Of a stretch of DNA of 36,301 bases, positions 1-5,874 are shown one piece after another (the first letter of the stretch is position 1; every line of letters starts with the position of its first letter). The position numbers and the translations under genes were made by a program. This stretch comes from a virus: positions 1 through 36,301 of IMG/VR virus record IMGVR_UViG_3300042924_006165, one strand, 5' to 3'. The notes below the pieces were generated by a model. It ran no database searches. It was not told the DNA's origin and was given only the letters and a program-made list of their open reading frames with translations.

Positions 1-129
1 AAGAAAGCTAATCATTCTTTAAGGACATTCCGTAAATGGAAGAAGAATGAGGCGGCTAAGAAACAAGCAGAAATAGATAGATACAATAATCTATGTGGTC
101 CAGTAACCATAACATATATAAATAAATAA
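1..129 (+). CDS. C-terminal fragment of a basic hypothetical protein (5' end outside window)
   Basis: An open frame runs from the first base to a TAA at 127-129 and gives the last 42 residues of a protein. The fragment is rich in Lys, Arg and Asn, begins KKANHSLRTF and ends TITYINK. It has no recognisable motif. It is one of only a few plus-strand genes in the window and closes a gene or operon lying to the left. A chance frame is possible but its basic, charged composition looks like coding sequence. Confidence 0.5.
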   Translation, partial: KKANHSLRTFRKWKKNEAAKKQAEIDRYNNLCGPVTITYINK

Positions 130-156
130 ACATACATCTGGGATATATGCCTGATA

Positions 157-171
157 TGTACCATTGGTACA
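157..171. repeat. 15-base perfect inverted repeat
   Basis: TGTACCATTGGTACA has 7-base arms around a single central base, in an AT-rich non-coding stretch 27 bases after the stop of the leftmost gene. The size and symmetry suit an operator for a dimeric repressor. It could also be a weak hairpin. No adjacent promoter is clear enough to decide. Confidence 0.4.
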
Positions 172-208
172 CATTGGGTTATATGTCCCATTTGTTGTAT
201 ATAGCTAA

Positions 209-390
209 GGGCAGAATGTTGTCTTTACGATAAGGTATAAAAAATCCTGGAAAATATCTCAGAATATATAATAAATGTATATTAATCTAAAGAAACATAT
301 ATAGAATATAACAAAATATATATAAAATATGGCAGAATATGTGGGCAAAATTTCCTCTTTACGAGACATGTTTAAATATCCTGGAACACA
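209..390. repeat. Pair of diverged direct repeats (209-256 and 343-390)
   Basis: Both copies begin GGGCA, share TCTTTACGA in the middle and end in ATCCTGGAA followed by an AT tract, with point differences between. The copies are about 48 bases long and 134 bases apart. The second lies inside the doubtful frame 329-529. In the first, the same frame reads a short related peptide (KGRMLSLR) and then stops, so this may be an old duplication of a small gene that decayed in one copy. Confidence 0.4.
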
Positions 391-529
391 TTTATATAAC
401 ATATATATAACATATGGCCCAAAGCTCTTGACAATATGGGTTATATATGCCATGTGGAGCAATGTGGAGTATTACGGGGCTAAGTGGGGAACGCTCAAAT
501 ACATGTATATATATCTAAGTATATATTGA
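329..529 (+). CDS. Possible small hydrophobic protein (doubtful)
   Basis: A 66-codon frame starting at an ATG encodes a peptide rich in Tyr, Ile and Met with a possible membrane segment in its second half. No ribosome-binding site and no clearly placed -10 box precede the ATG, and the base composition is as AT-rich as the surrounding non-coding DNA. In its favour, the segment KISSLRDM has a diverged copy upstream in the same frame. It may equally be chance. Confidence 0.25.
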   Translation: MAEYVGKISSLRDMFKYPGTHLYNIYITYGPKLLTIWVIYAMWSNVEYYGAKWGTLKYMYIYLSIY

Positions 530-664
530 TAACATTTACGTTATAATTAATAGTATTTACTTTGATAGATCTCTGATGAATATGGCTCTAAAAGGTCATA
601 TAAGGCTATTAGAGAGGGTATAAAGGTTGGGGGGATATAGGAGTTAGGAGCATATTTTAGCCAA

Positions 665-838
665 TTAGAATGGAGCTTCTCCAGTATCTTTGGCTATACG
701 TAATTGCTCTCTACCCCATGCATGGAATATGTCTATCTGATTCTGGGTATATAGGCACATCTGACATAGTGAATATACTAGATCACCTTTGGTATATAGG
801 AAGAGTTCTTTATCTATATAACATACATTACAGGTCAT
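665..838 (-). CDS. Small CxxC...CxxC protein (57 aa)
   Basis: The protein begins MTCNVCYIDK and carries a second pair, CQMC, about 20 residues later. This gives a four-cysteine zinc-ribbon layout of the type common in small actinophage proteins. A helical, charged tail follows. Its ATG overlaps the TGA of the upstream membrane peptide gene by 4 bases, so it is the third gene of the operon that begins at 1187. Function is unknown; a structural zinc and a protein- or DNA-contacting role are inferred only. Confidence 0.65.
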   Translation of the reverse strand: MTCNVCYIDKELFLYTKGDLVYSLCQMCLYTQNQIDIFHAWGREQLRIAKDTGEAPF

Positions 839-963
839 TTTAGGCTCCCCGCCTCAAGTTCAGCAATACGCTTTTTTATAGGTTTAAGCATGTGTAGGAC
901 CAACACAAAATCTAATGCTAATCCCAATCCTAATCCAAAGAAAAACCAAAGTAGTGAGTTCAT
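835..963 (-). CDS. Small single-pass membrane protein (42 aa)
   Basis: The peptide has a hydrophobic N-terminal half (MNSLLWFFFGLGLG, then more aliphatic residues), enough for one membrane helix, followed by a basic segment KPIKKR and a short acidic tail. By the positive-inside rule the C-terminus would be cytoplasmic. Its ATG overlaps the stop of the gene before it (ATGA) and its stop overlaps the gene after it, so translation is probably coupled. Function not recognised. Confidence 0.6.
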   Translation of the reverse strand: MNSLLWFFFGLGLGLALDFVLVLHMLKPIKKRIAELEAGSLK

Positions 964-1187
964 GGTTTACCCCTTTTATTTGATTTCTTCTTAGGGTATA
1001 TCATATCTATGTAGTCATTGCCTTTAGCCCAAGCTTTCTTTCTGTTTGCAAATATAGCCTGTGATCTAATTCCACGAGAATTCTCATAATACCATAGCCC
1101 AGTATTATCATCTCTGCCCACCTTTACCCATTTCTTAATGGGCTCTTCATTCATAAAGTCTGTCCCTACACTAGTCATTTCAGTCAT
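960..1187 (-). CDS. Hypothetical basic protein, leaderless start (75 aa)
   Basis: A small protein with a WVKVGRDDNTGLWYYEN segment and a lysine-rich tail (PKKKSNKRGKP). The middle looks like a short beta-rich fold and the tail may bind nucleic acid; both are inferences. It is the first gene of a three-gene operon. The ATG at 1187 lies 6 bases after a good -10 box, so the mRNA probably starts at or next to the start codon. No ribosome-binding site is present, which supports leaderless translation. Confidence 0.65.
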   Translation of the reverse strand: MTEMTSVGTDFMNEEPIKKWVKVGRDDNTGLWYYENSRGIRSQAIFANRKKAWAKGNDYIDMIYPKKKSNKRGKP

Positions 1188-1193
1188 TTGTAT

Positions 1194-1223
1194 ATTATAC
1201 TATATCTATATTATTCTAGTCAA
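1194..1223 (-). promoter_or_regulatory. Sigma70-type promoter for leaderless gene 960-1187
   Basis: On the minus strand TTGACT (1218-1223) and TATAAT (1194-1199) are separated by 18 bases. Six bases then lead to the ATG at 1187. Initiation about 7 bases after the -10 box would put the first transcribed base on the start codon. Confidence 0.7.
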
Positions 1224-1247
1224 CTGCTTTATATGTACTAAATATTG

Positions 1248-1318
1248 CTTCAGGTGTAGGAATCGGACCTACATTATCAGTTTCGGAAACTGCTCTACGA
1301 CCATTATAGGAACCTGAA
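1248..1318 (-). tRNA. Probable tRNA-Arg (anticodon CCG)
   Basis: The minus strand folds as a cloverleaf of about 71 bases. The acceptor stem TTCAGGT/ACCTGAA is perfect over 7 pairs. The D stem CTAT/GTAG encloses a loop with the conserved GG. The anticodon stem-loop has the 7-base loop TTCCGAA with T before and A after CCG. The T stem GTAGG/CCTAC is perfect over 5 pairs. Oddities are C where the second T of the TTC signature is expected, one mismatch at the outer pair of the anticodon stem, and no encoded CCA. It could be a diverged or decaying tRNA. It lies between two small minus-strand genes. Confidence 0.6.
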
Positions 1319-1330
1319 TTATTTAGTTTC

Positions 1331-1501
1331 CTATGATGATAATCCTTTAAATGAGTGACATTCACATACGCTTACTACGTCATATTTCTTTTCATCGATT
1401 TTAGCTATATCGCTATACTTAGCTTTATTCTGACAGTAATGACACTTCTCTGTCTCTTCCGTTTTTTCTATAAATATTTCAAGATTATCTAATATGCTCA
1501 T
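1331..1501 (-). CDS. Small cysteine-rich protein, leaderless start (56 aa)
   Basis: The protein begins MSILDNLEIF and contains CHYC followed about 24 residues later by CECH, a Cys/His arrangement suited to one zinc ion. The rest is charged and probably helical. The ATG at 1501 follows an extended -10 box by 7 bases and has no ribosome-binding site, indicating a leaderless transcript. The downstream tRNA-like sequence may share that transcript. Function is not recognised. Confidence 0.6.
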   Translation of the reverse strand: MSILDNLEIFIEKTEETEKCHYCQNKAKYSDIAKIDEKKYDVVSVCECHSFKGLSS

Positions 1502-1508
1502 AGCAAAC

Positions 1509-1517
1509 ATTATAGCA
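1509..1517 (-). promoter_or_regulatory. Extended -10 promoter for gene 1331-1501
   Basis: TGCTATAAT on the minus strand is an extended -10 element ending 7 bases before the ATG at 1501. No strong -35 box is seen, as is usual for extended -10 promoters. An inverted repeat, GTCAAC-GTA-GTTGAC, lies just upstream and could be an operator. Confidence 0.6.
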
Positions 1518-1627
1518 TAATATGGTCAACGTAGTTGACTGAAAACTATCTATTTTTCGCCGCACTTTTTTCGAACTAATTGTAATATATGTATTAATTT
1601 AAATATAGAATATTGTGTGGAGTACGA

Positions 1628-1633
1628 TATAAT
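1628..1633 (+). promoter_or_regulatory. -10 box of leaderless sulfotransferase gene
   Basis: TATAAT ends 6 bases before an in-frame GTG at 1640. This matches the spacing at other leaderless genes in the window and decides the start. No convincing -35 box is visible. Confidence 0.5.
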
Positions 1634-1639
1634 AGAGCT

Positions 1640-2260
1640 GTGGACTATACAATACTTACATTTCCTAGATGTGGATCTAATTATCTACATCAATTAATTA
1701 TGCAGAAGATTCGTGATCCCAATAATCTAAATGAAAATATCAATATTCCGAAGACTCATTTTATATCTGAGGTAAAAACTAATAAGATAATATCTATTAT
1801 TAGATGTCCTTATGAGACTATGAATTCTATAGTAACTTTAGTTCTCTCCTTTCCAGATAAGTTTAAGGTTATAGATGATTCCTTTGTTGATTCTGGAGAT
1901 ATCCTTATTAATGGACAGACAGTTAGTACCTTCAATGATGGTATCTATCGCTTCCCCGCCAATGAATATATTGAGATATATCAGCATTTAATGGCTAACG
2001 ATGCCATACTGATAGATTACAGGGATCTTGTTTCCCGCCCAGATGAGGTATTAGCCTATCTGGCTAAGGAGCTAAACCTAGAGCTTCTTGATGTAGAATA
2101 TATAAATTATTTATTTGATAGCAAAGAACATCTAGTTTCAAGTAAATCTTCTCCGCTATGGAATACTATCAATTATCCAAAGCATTCACCTGGAGACTTC
2201 AAGATGTTAAAGTGTAAGACTGAATTTGATAAAGCTCTAAAAAAATGTATACTAAAATAA
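1640..2260 (+). CDS. Sulfotransferase-family protein
   Basis: Sulfotransferases move a sulfuryl group from PAPS to a hydroxyl or amine. Close to the N-terminus the protein has TFPRCGSNYLHQLI, which fits the PAPS 5'-phosphosulfate loop (family pattern PKSGTTWL). IISIIRCPYETMNSIV fits the 3'-phosphate-binding strand and helix (family pattern RDPRDVAVS). At 206 residues it is shorter than typical enzymes of 250-300. The GTG at 1640 is chosen because it lies 6 bases after TATAAT and two codons before the conserved strand; an in-frame TTG at 1613 would add nine residues. It is a lone plus-strand gene convergent with the SpeD operon. The substrate is unknown; a sugar, lipid or protein tyrosine are all possible. 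Confidence 0.7.
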   Translation: MDYTILTFPRCGSNYLHQLIMQKIRDPNNLNENINIPKTHFISEVKTNKIISIIRCPYETMNSIVTLVLSFPDKFKVIDDSFVDSGDILINGQTVSTFNDGIYRFPANEYIEIYQHLMANDAILIDYRDLVSRPDEVLAYLAKELNLELLDVEYINYLFDSKEHLVSSKSSPLWNTINYPKHSPGDFKMLKCKTEFDKALKKCILK

Positions 2261-2264
2261 ACTA

Positions 2265-2651
2265 TTATAAATTGATTTGTCCAGATTTTTCAACTACAAA
2301 TCCGTTCTCTCTATCAAAAAGGACATAGTCTAAGGACTTGACGTCAAAGTATGTTTTAAACAAAGCTATTACTTTTTCAAAATCTAGTTCACCGCATGTA
2401 TATAGATCAAACTGGATTAGGCCTGGACGCTCTTCGTCCCAGATATGGAATGCAGCATGGCTTGTTTCAATCATAACAACACCAGTAAGGCCTCTGTTGC
2501 CCTCTTTGTTTACATATGAGGCAAATGGTCCCTTTATGATTTTCATGTCTACTGCCTGAATGAGATCTTTTAAGAAATCAATTCCCTGCTGCTCAGACCT
2601 AACTGGATCTGATATCCTTGCATTTACTAATAGGTGCTTGTGATATATCAT
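2265..2651 (-). CDS. speD: S-adenosylmethionine decarboxylase-like proenzyme
   Basis: SpeD proenzymes cleave themselves to form a pyruvoyl group and decarboxylate S-adenosylmethionine for spermidine synthesis. The 128-residue length fits the bacterial class. The motif VVMIETSHAAFHIWDE places the self-cleavage serine at residue 64 with His65 and His69. DLYTCGELD supplies the catalytic cysteine at residue 86. The residue before the serine is Thr (ETSH) rather than the common Glu (ESH). Some SpeD relatives have switched to ornithine or arginine decarboxylation, so the substrate is not certain. It is the last gene of the operon starting at 3885 and overlaps the previous gene by 4 bases. No spermidine synthase is seen here. 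Confidence 0.85.
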   Translation of the reverse strand: MIYHKHLLVNARISDPVRSEQQGIDFLKDLIQAVDMKIIKGPFASYVNKEGNRGLTGVVMIETSHAAFHIWDEERPGLIQFDLYTCGELDFEKVIALFKTYFDVKSLDYVLFDRENGFVVEKSGQINL

Positions 2652-2833
2652 TTATTATCCTTTACTCTTATCCAACATCCATATTGATTTGGTTCTGCCG
2701 AACCTATATATTCTTGTCCTGTTTCCATATCAATTATTTTCCATTTACCTGGAGCCTTAGTATGAATTACTAAGTCTATTGGAGACTGTAGCTCTAGAGC
2801 TAACCCGCCACCAATTAATTTTCTATGACCCAT
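2648..2833 (-). CDS. Small hypothetical protein (61 aa)
   Basis: A small, probably beta-rich protein with the segment GKWKIIDMETGQEYIG and a C-terminal GCWIRVKDNK. Not recognised. Its stop overlaps the SpeD start by 4 bases and its start overlaps the upstream zinc-ribbon gene by 11 bases, so it is a translated member of the 3885-2265 operon. Direct adjacency to SpeD allows a link to polyamine metabolism, but nothing in the sequence shows one. Confidence 0.6.
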   Translation of the reverse strand: MGHRKLIGGGLALELQSPIDLVIHTKAPGKWKIIDMETGQEYIGSAEPNQYGCWIRVKDNK

Positions 2834-3044
2834 ATTTAATATCTAATCCTTTTGGCGTATGTCTATACCAAGAATCTGGGTACTCTATATGCTTATTTTT
2901 TGGAACTATTCTCTTAATCTTATAACTACACTTAGGGCAATCTCCAACATATAGGTAATTACCAGAATCTAAAACTGAGATTTCAGAGACTAGTCCATGC
3001 ACATTGACATGGCAAAGTCTACAGTATGCGTTAAGTTCTTTCAT
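2823..3044 (-). CDS. Small zinc-ribbon protein (73 aa)
   Basis: Two CxxC knuckles, CRLC near residue 8 and CPKC near residue 37, are separated by a beta-rich stretch and form a classic four-cysteine zinc ribbon. A basic segment IKRIVPKNK follows. It overlaps its neighbours on both sides within the SpeD operon. Related small zinc ribbons recur throughout this window. DNA, RNA or protein binding are all possible; function unknown. Confidence 0.65.
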   Translation of the reverse strand: MKELNAYCRLCHVNVHGLVSEISVLDSGNYLYVGDCPKCSYKIKRIVPKNKHIEYPDSWYRHTPKGLDIKYGS

Positions 3045-3240
3045 TGTAGGCCTGTCCTAAAAATTCACTATTCCATAGATTGGAAAGTGATTCATTGCCA
3101 ATGTCATCAAAGTAGTATCTCTTTTTTTCTGGGCTGTAAGTCCAACCTTTCCAGACACCAAGTTCTTCTTCCGCCCATGTTAGATTGGTTGGGGTTTCAC
3201 TTATAGCACGATCAAATTCTTTCATTAATCCTTCGCTCAT
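3031..3240 (-). CDS. Small hypothetical protein (69 aa)
   Basis: The start is set at the ATG at 3240 (MSEGLMKEF) because it forms an ATGA overlap with the stop of the previous gene; a longer frame upstream would run deep into that gene. The protein is rich in Trp and Tyr (WKGWTYSPEKKRYYF), resembling small WW-like beta modules, but I recognise no family. It sits mid-operon between two cysteine-containing small proteins. Confidence 0.6.
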   Translation of the reverse strand: MSEGLMKEFDRAISETPTNLTWAEEELGVWKGWTYSPEKKRYYFDDIGNESLSNLWNSEFLGQAYNERT

Positions 3241-3497
3241 ATGCCGTTGTCTTCCATATACTTCAAACGCTCTTCGTATTTTTCCCAATATGGCACCCCG
3301 CCCTTATCGTAATCAGATCCTAGTCTATCTAGCATCTCTTTATTTTCAACAAAACTGTTTTTTATATTTTCTTTTAATACTTTTGCTCTATTAGCAAAAT
3401 CTTTACAGGGCTGGCAAAGAGCTGTTTCAAATTCTTCCCAGGGAACCTCAACCTTTATCCAACAGTTATAGCATAGATAGTCTATGTATTTACTCAC
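3237..3497 (-). CDS. Small protein with two CxxC motifs (86 aa)
   Basis: The N-terminal third has CYNC and CQPC pairs about 17 residues apart, consistent with a zinc-binding knuckle. The rest is a charged, probably helical tail with YWEKYEERLKYMED. It overlaps the genes on both sides by 1-4 bases. It is part of the small-gene operon that ends in SpeD. Function unknown. Confidence 0.65.
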   Translation of the reverse strand: MSKYIDYLCYNCWIKVEVPWEEFETALCQPCKDFANRAKVLKENIKNSFVENKEMLDRLGSDYDKGGVPYWEKYEERLKYMEDNGI

Positions 3498-3679
3498 TAG
3501 ATTATTTTATTTTCAGGATTAAATGTTTTTTCGTATTCAAGTAGTCTATCTGGCTGATCTTTTAGAATAGATCTTGCAGCAAGCAATATTGACTCAGGAG
3601 ATAGGTTTGGATAGGGGTGGCTAACCCCAAATGAAATAGATGATAATTGATCTTTTTGCATTTCTTCTAAAGATTTCAT
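3497..3679 (-). CDS. Small hypothetical protein (60 aa)
   Basis: A mostly helical 60-residue protein with the segment HPYPNLSPESILLAARSIL and no cysteines. Not recognised. Its stop touches the start of the zinc-knuckle gene downstream and only 2 bases separate it from the acidic protein gene upstream, so it is clearly part of the same operon. Confidence 0.6.
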   Translation of the reverse strand: MKSLEEMQKDQLSSISFGVSHPYPNLSPESILLAARSILKDQPDRLLEYEKTFNPENKII

Positions 3680-3681
3680 TT

Positions 3682-3885
3682 TTAATCTTCCTCTTCAATC
3701 TCATCCGCTAAAGCCTCAATATCTTCATCAATTAAGTCTTTAAATTTTCTATAAAAAGACCTACTTAATTTTTCTACTTCTTCTATTATCCAGTATAGCT
3801 CTTCTTCGCTAAAATCATCAATATGATCTAGGATAAAATCATCTACTAAATTTAAGGTTTCATTTCTTAGGTCAAAATTAAACAT
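3682..3885 (-). CDS. Small highly acidic protein, first gene of SpeD operon (67 aa)
   Basis: The protein is packed with Asp and Glu and ends DEIEEED. It is predicted to be helical (SEEELYWIIEEVEKLSR). Such small acidic phage proteins may mimic DNA or bind host proteins, but that is inference. The ATG at 3885 follows a -10 box by 6 bases, with no ribosome-binding site, so the operon mRNA is probably leaderless. Confidence 0.6.
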   Translation of the reverse strand: MFNFDLRNETLNLVDDFILDHIDDFSEEELYWIIEEVEKLSRSFYRKFKDLIDEDIEALADEIEEED

Positions 3886-3891
3886 AATAGT

Positions 3892-3921
3892 ATTATACTA
3901 TTGTTTGACGGTTAACGTCAA
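3892..3921 (-). promoter_or_regulatory. Promoter of the SpeD operon, with inverted repeat over the -35 box
   Basis: On the minus strand TTGACG (3916-3921) and TATAAT (3892-3897) are 18 bases apart, and the ATG follows 6 bases later. The -35 box overlaps the TGA stop of the HslV-like gene. An inverted repeat TTGAC-N7-GTCAA spans 3905-3921, covering the -35 box, and may be a repressor site. Confidence 0.7.
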
Positions 3922-4460
3922 CTGTAGTCTTGAACAATTATTTGTGAGGGCAGGCTGGTATGTATATCAAACTTAGCAGACACTTCAATAGCTTTGTTTG
4001 CCGATAAAATTGCGTCTTCTATGGTGTCTATTTTTTGTCCCATGACGTATCCTATAGCTATATTTTTTCCGCTCCCAGTTCCATATACCTTGTAGTCACT
4101 TTTGCTTATAGAGAAATCTGAACCTATATCGAATATTTTACCTTTTACTGATATTAAGAAATTAAAGTCTGCTTCATCATGAGACCAGTCGTAATTTGCT
4201 TTCTTTAGGCATTTCATCATTGATGGAATCATTTTGTTTACCACCCACTTATTAACATCTCCAGATATCTTAGGGGGTTTCCATGAATATGCAATTATGT
4301 CACCAGGCCTTGCGTCTCCCCTTAATCCAACAATTAAGTCTTTGTACTTAATTAACTTTGGGGTTTCTTTGCTTACCATTTTGAAATCTATATCTGTAAT
4401 TTGACTGTCTGCTGCCATGACCGACCAACAGCAGCCCTCTATGCCAACTATGGTTGTCAA
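3918..4460 (-). CDS. HslV/proteasome-beta-like threonine peptidase (copy 1)
   Basis: The Ntn-hydrolase core is clear. After removal of the initiator, Thr1 begins TTIVGI as in HslV. Asp falls at mature position 17 (MAADSQ). A lysine in TPKLIK lies near where catalytic Lys33 is expected. GTGSGKNIAIGYV matches the conserved Gly-Ser-Gly segment. The length of 180 aa fits HslV. The start is TTG, overlapping the previous stop in a TTGA, which fixes Thr as residue 2. No HslU, ClpX or Mpa-type ATPase is in the window, so it may borrow a host unfoldase or act alone on small substrates. It is the last gene of the peroxiredoxin-like operon starting at 5811. A paralogue lies at 16498-17067. Confidence 0.75.
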   Translation of the reverse strand: MTTIVGIEGCCWSVMAADSQITDIDFKMVSKETPKLIKYKDLIVGLRGDARPGDIIAYSWKPPKISGDVNKWVVNKMIPSMMKCLKKANYDWSHDEADFNFLISVKGKIFDIGSDFSISKSDYKVYGTGSGKNIAIGYVMGQKIDTIEDAILSANKAIEVSAKFDIHTSLPSQIIVQDYS

Positions 4461-4630
4461 GAGTTTTTTATATCTGTTATTATAGCCTCACCAAGCTCTT
4501 TGGTAAAATGTATATGACTCTCAGACATCTTATCAAATGCTGGGGCAAGAATGTTTATGATTTTGTTTTTAATTATTGTTTCATAATTTGACAAAATCTG
4601 TTCTGCTTTTAAAAATTGTTCATCTTCCAT
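4457..4630 (-). CDS. Small helical protein (57 aa)
   Basis: The gene starts at an ATG preceded by an excellent ribosome-binding site (GGAGGAATAAATG). Its TGA overlaps the TTG start of the HslV-like gene, so the two are translationally coupled. The product is charged and helical (MEDEQFLKAEQILSNYE). Its position suggests a partner or regulator of the peptidase, but no motif supports this. Confidence 0.6.
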   Translation of the reverse strand: MEDEQFLKAEQILSNYETIIKNKIINILAPAFDKMSESHIHFTKELGEAIITDIKNS

Positions 4631-4771
4631 TTATTCCTCCTTGTTACAGTATTTTATTGAATGATCACATATTGGGTATTCGGCAGATCCTTCACAATTA
4701 CAGGCTTTAGATATGCTTATTCCTTTTTTTATTAAAGACTCTTTAACAATCTGGGGTATGTCTTTGGTCAT
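4631..4771 (-). CDS. Small cysteine-containing protein (46 aa)
   Basis: A tiny protein with a lysine-rich N-terminal helix and four cysteines near the C-terminus (CNC, then CDH and YCN). The spacing suggests metal binding. The start overlaps the stop of the peroxiredoxin-like gene (ATGA) and the stop directly abuts the next ATG. Function unknown. Confidence 0.55.
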   Translation of the reverse strand: MTKDIPQIVKESLIKKGISISKACNCEGSAEYPICDHSIKYCNKEE

Positions 4772-5382
4772 GTTTTTCGTTTATCATTCCACCAACGAAT
4801 ATTGTTTCCGCTATGCCTACCAGCGTTAGTTGATTTTCCAGAAAGGATAATTCTTAAAAGAGCTGGCAATTGGTACCTTAATTGATCAGATGCGGTCGTA
4901 GTAAAAAAATCAATTAATCCATTTAATATAAAATAAGTTGTCAAAGAGTATAATGCTGGTTTTTCTTGACAGTTATACTCAAAAGCAATTAGCTGATATT
5001 TATCACTTAAAAAAACAATTTCATCTAAATTATGTGTTTTTTGTAAATTATCTAGCCAATCCTGTTCTTTATGACTTATCGCATAAATATTTGTTTCTAA
5101 ATTTTTTCCATAATCTTTTTTGCTCTGATTTAAAACCTTTAAATCTTTTACAGCTTCTGCCGAATCTGCGTTAAAAAAATGCAAAATTGTTGGTTTGTCA
5201 AAGTTTACCCACTCGTCATTTGCAATAAACAGTGGCGCTTGAGTTCCCAAAGCTGGGTTGTGCTTAGGATTGTAGGAGTACTTTAAAACACCAGCAATAT
5301 CCATTCCGTGTCGGATAGGCATTTGCAAATCATTACTTTCTTTTTTGCTTAACCGAATTAGTTCAACTTCGGTAGGGTTCAA
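4768..5382 (-). CDS. Thioredoxin-fold/peroxiredoxin-like protein lacking the active cysteine
   Basis: Residues about 40-110 resemble an AhpC/TSA redoxin domain: ALGTQAPLFIANDEWVNF, then the strand KPTILHFFN where a peroxiredoxin normally has its cysteine after the beta strand. Here that site has no Cys. The C-terminal third is basic and ends in an RHSGNN...KRKT tail. It lies directly after a second redoxin-like gene (5383-5811) and upstream of the HslV-like peptidase. It could be a structural or substrate-binding relative rather than a peroxidase. The fold call is moderate. Confidence 0.5.
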   Translation of the reverse strand: MNPTEVELIRLSKKESNDLQMPIRHGMDIAGVLKYSYNPKHNPALGTQAPLFIANDEWVNFDKPTILHFFNADSAEAVKDLKVLNQSKKDYGKNLETNIYAISHKEQDWLDNLQKTHNLDEIVFLSDKYQLIAFEYNCQEKPALYSLTTYFILNGLIDFFTTTASDQLRYQLPALLRIILSGKSTNAGRHSGNNIRWWNDKRKT

Positions 5383-5811
5383 CTAGGGTCTCCAACCTCT
5401 TAGCAATAATGAAAGTTCATAAAACGTTTTATTATTTTGTATCCAAGTAATTTTACCATCTTTTACTAAGGCATCGACAAATCCAATAGATTCCTCTTCA
5501 TTTTCTGATTCTATAACTTGCCAATCTTTTTGAATGGTTTGTTCTACATCATAAACATCACATACATTGCTTAATCCTATTAGTCCTGGAACAGTTGCTT
5601 TGAATGCTTGAACATCTTCTTCATTGTTGTCCCAAACTAAACAAATTTTTGTATCTTTAACGGTGTTTTCAGTAATCATTGTCACCAAAGACTTGCTCTT
5701 CTCATTTGAATTAGGCCTAGCAACTTTTCCCATAAAAATAACAACTGTTTCTTCGCTGGAATTCTGATTTAGCCGTTCAAATCCTGGCGCATTATCTCCT
5801 ACTTTTAACAT
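5383..5811 (-). CDS. Peroxiredoxin-like protein, degenerate active site (142 aa)
   Basis: The N-terminus MLKVGDNAPGFERLNQN matches the start of AhpC/TSA peroxiredoxins (VGDxAPDF), and VVIFMGK fits the following strand. The peroxidatic cysteine expected just after this strand is missing; the only cysteines are near residues 55 and 85. It is the first gene of an operon with a good promoter and an AAAGGAG ribosome-binding site. Two adjacent redoxin-like proteins without catalytic cysteines suggest a non-enzymatic role. Family assignment is tentative. Confidence 0.5.
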   Translation of the reverse strand: MLKVGDNAPGFERLNQNSSEETVVIFMGKVARPNSNEKSKSLVTMITENTVKDTKICLVWDNNEEDVQAFKATVPGLIGLSNVCDVYDVEQTIQKDWQVIESENEEESIGFVDALVKDGKITWIQNNKTFYELSLLLRGWRP

Positions 5812-5845
5812 AAATTAAATCTCCTTTAAATTCTGACCTACCCTA

Positions 5846-5874
5846 ATTATATATTAAAAATCAACCTTAGTCAA
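5846..5874 (-). promoter_or_regulatory. Promoter of the redoxin-HslV-like operon
   Basis: On the minus strand TTGACT (5869-5874), 17 bases, then TATAAT (5846-5851). The -35 box overlaps the stop of the quinone-reductase-like gene. Unlike most promoters here it leaves a leader of about 28 bases carrying AAAGGAG before the ATG at 5811. Confidence 0.75.

Larger units (their letters stand above)
130..664. other. AT-rich intergenic region with diverged repeats
   Basis: This stretch of about 530 bases lies between a plus-strand gene end and a convergent minus-strand operon. It is dominated by TATA/ATAT runs. It holds a perfect inverted repeat at 157-171, diverged direct repeats around 209-256 and 343-390, a shared TGGGTTATAT motif near 176 and 437, and one doubtful plus-strand frame (329-529). 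From 540 to 664 I see no gene on either strand. Confidence 0.5.

Noticed and set aside
259-462. Minus-strand frame of 67 codons opposite the 329-529 frame
   Set aside because: Tyr/Ile-rich translation of TATA repeats with no ribosome-binding site or well-placed -10 box, and no family resemblance.
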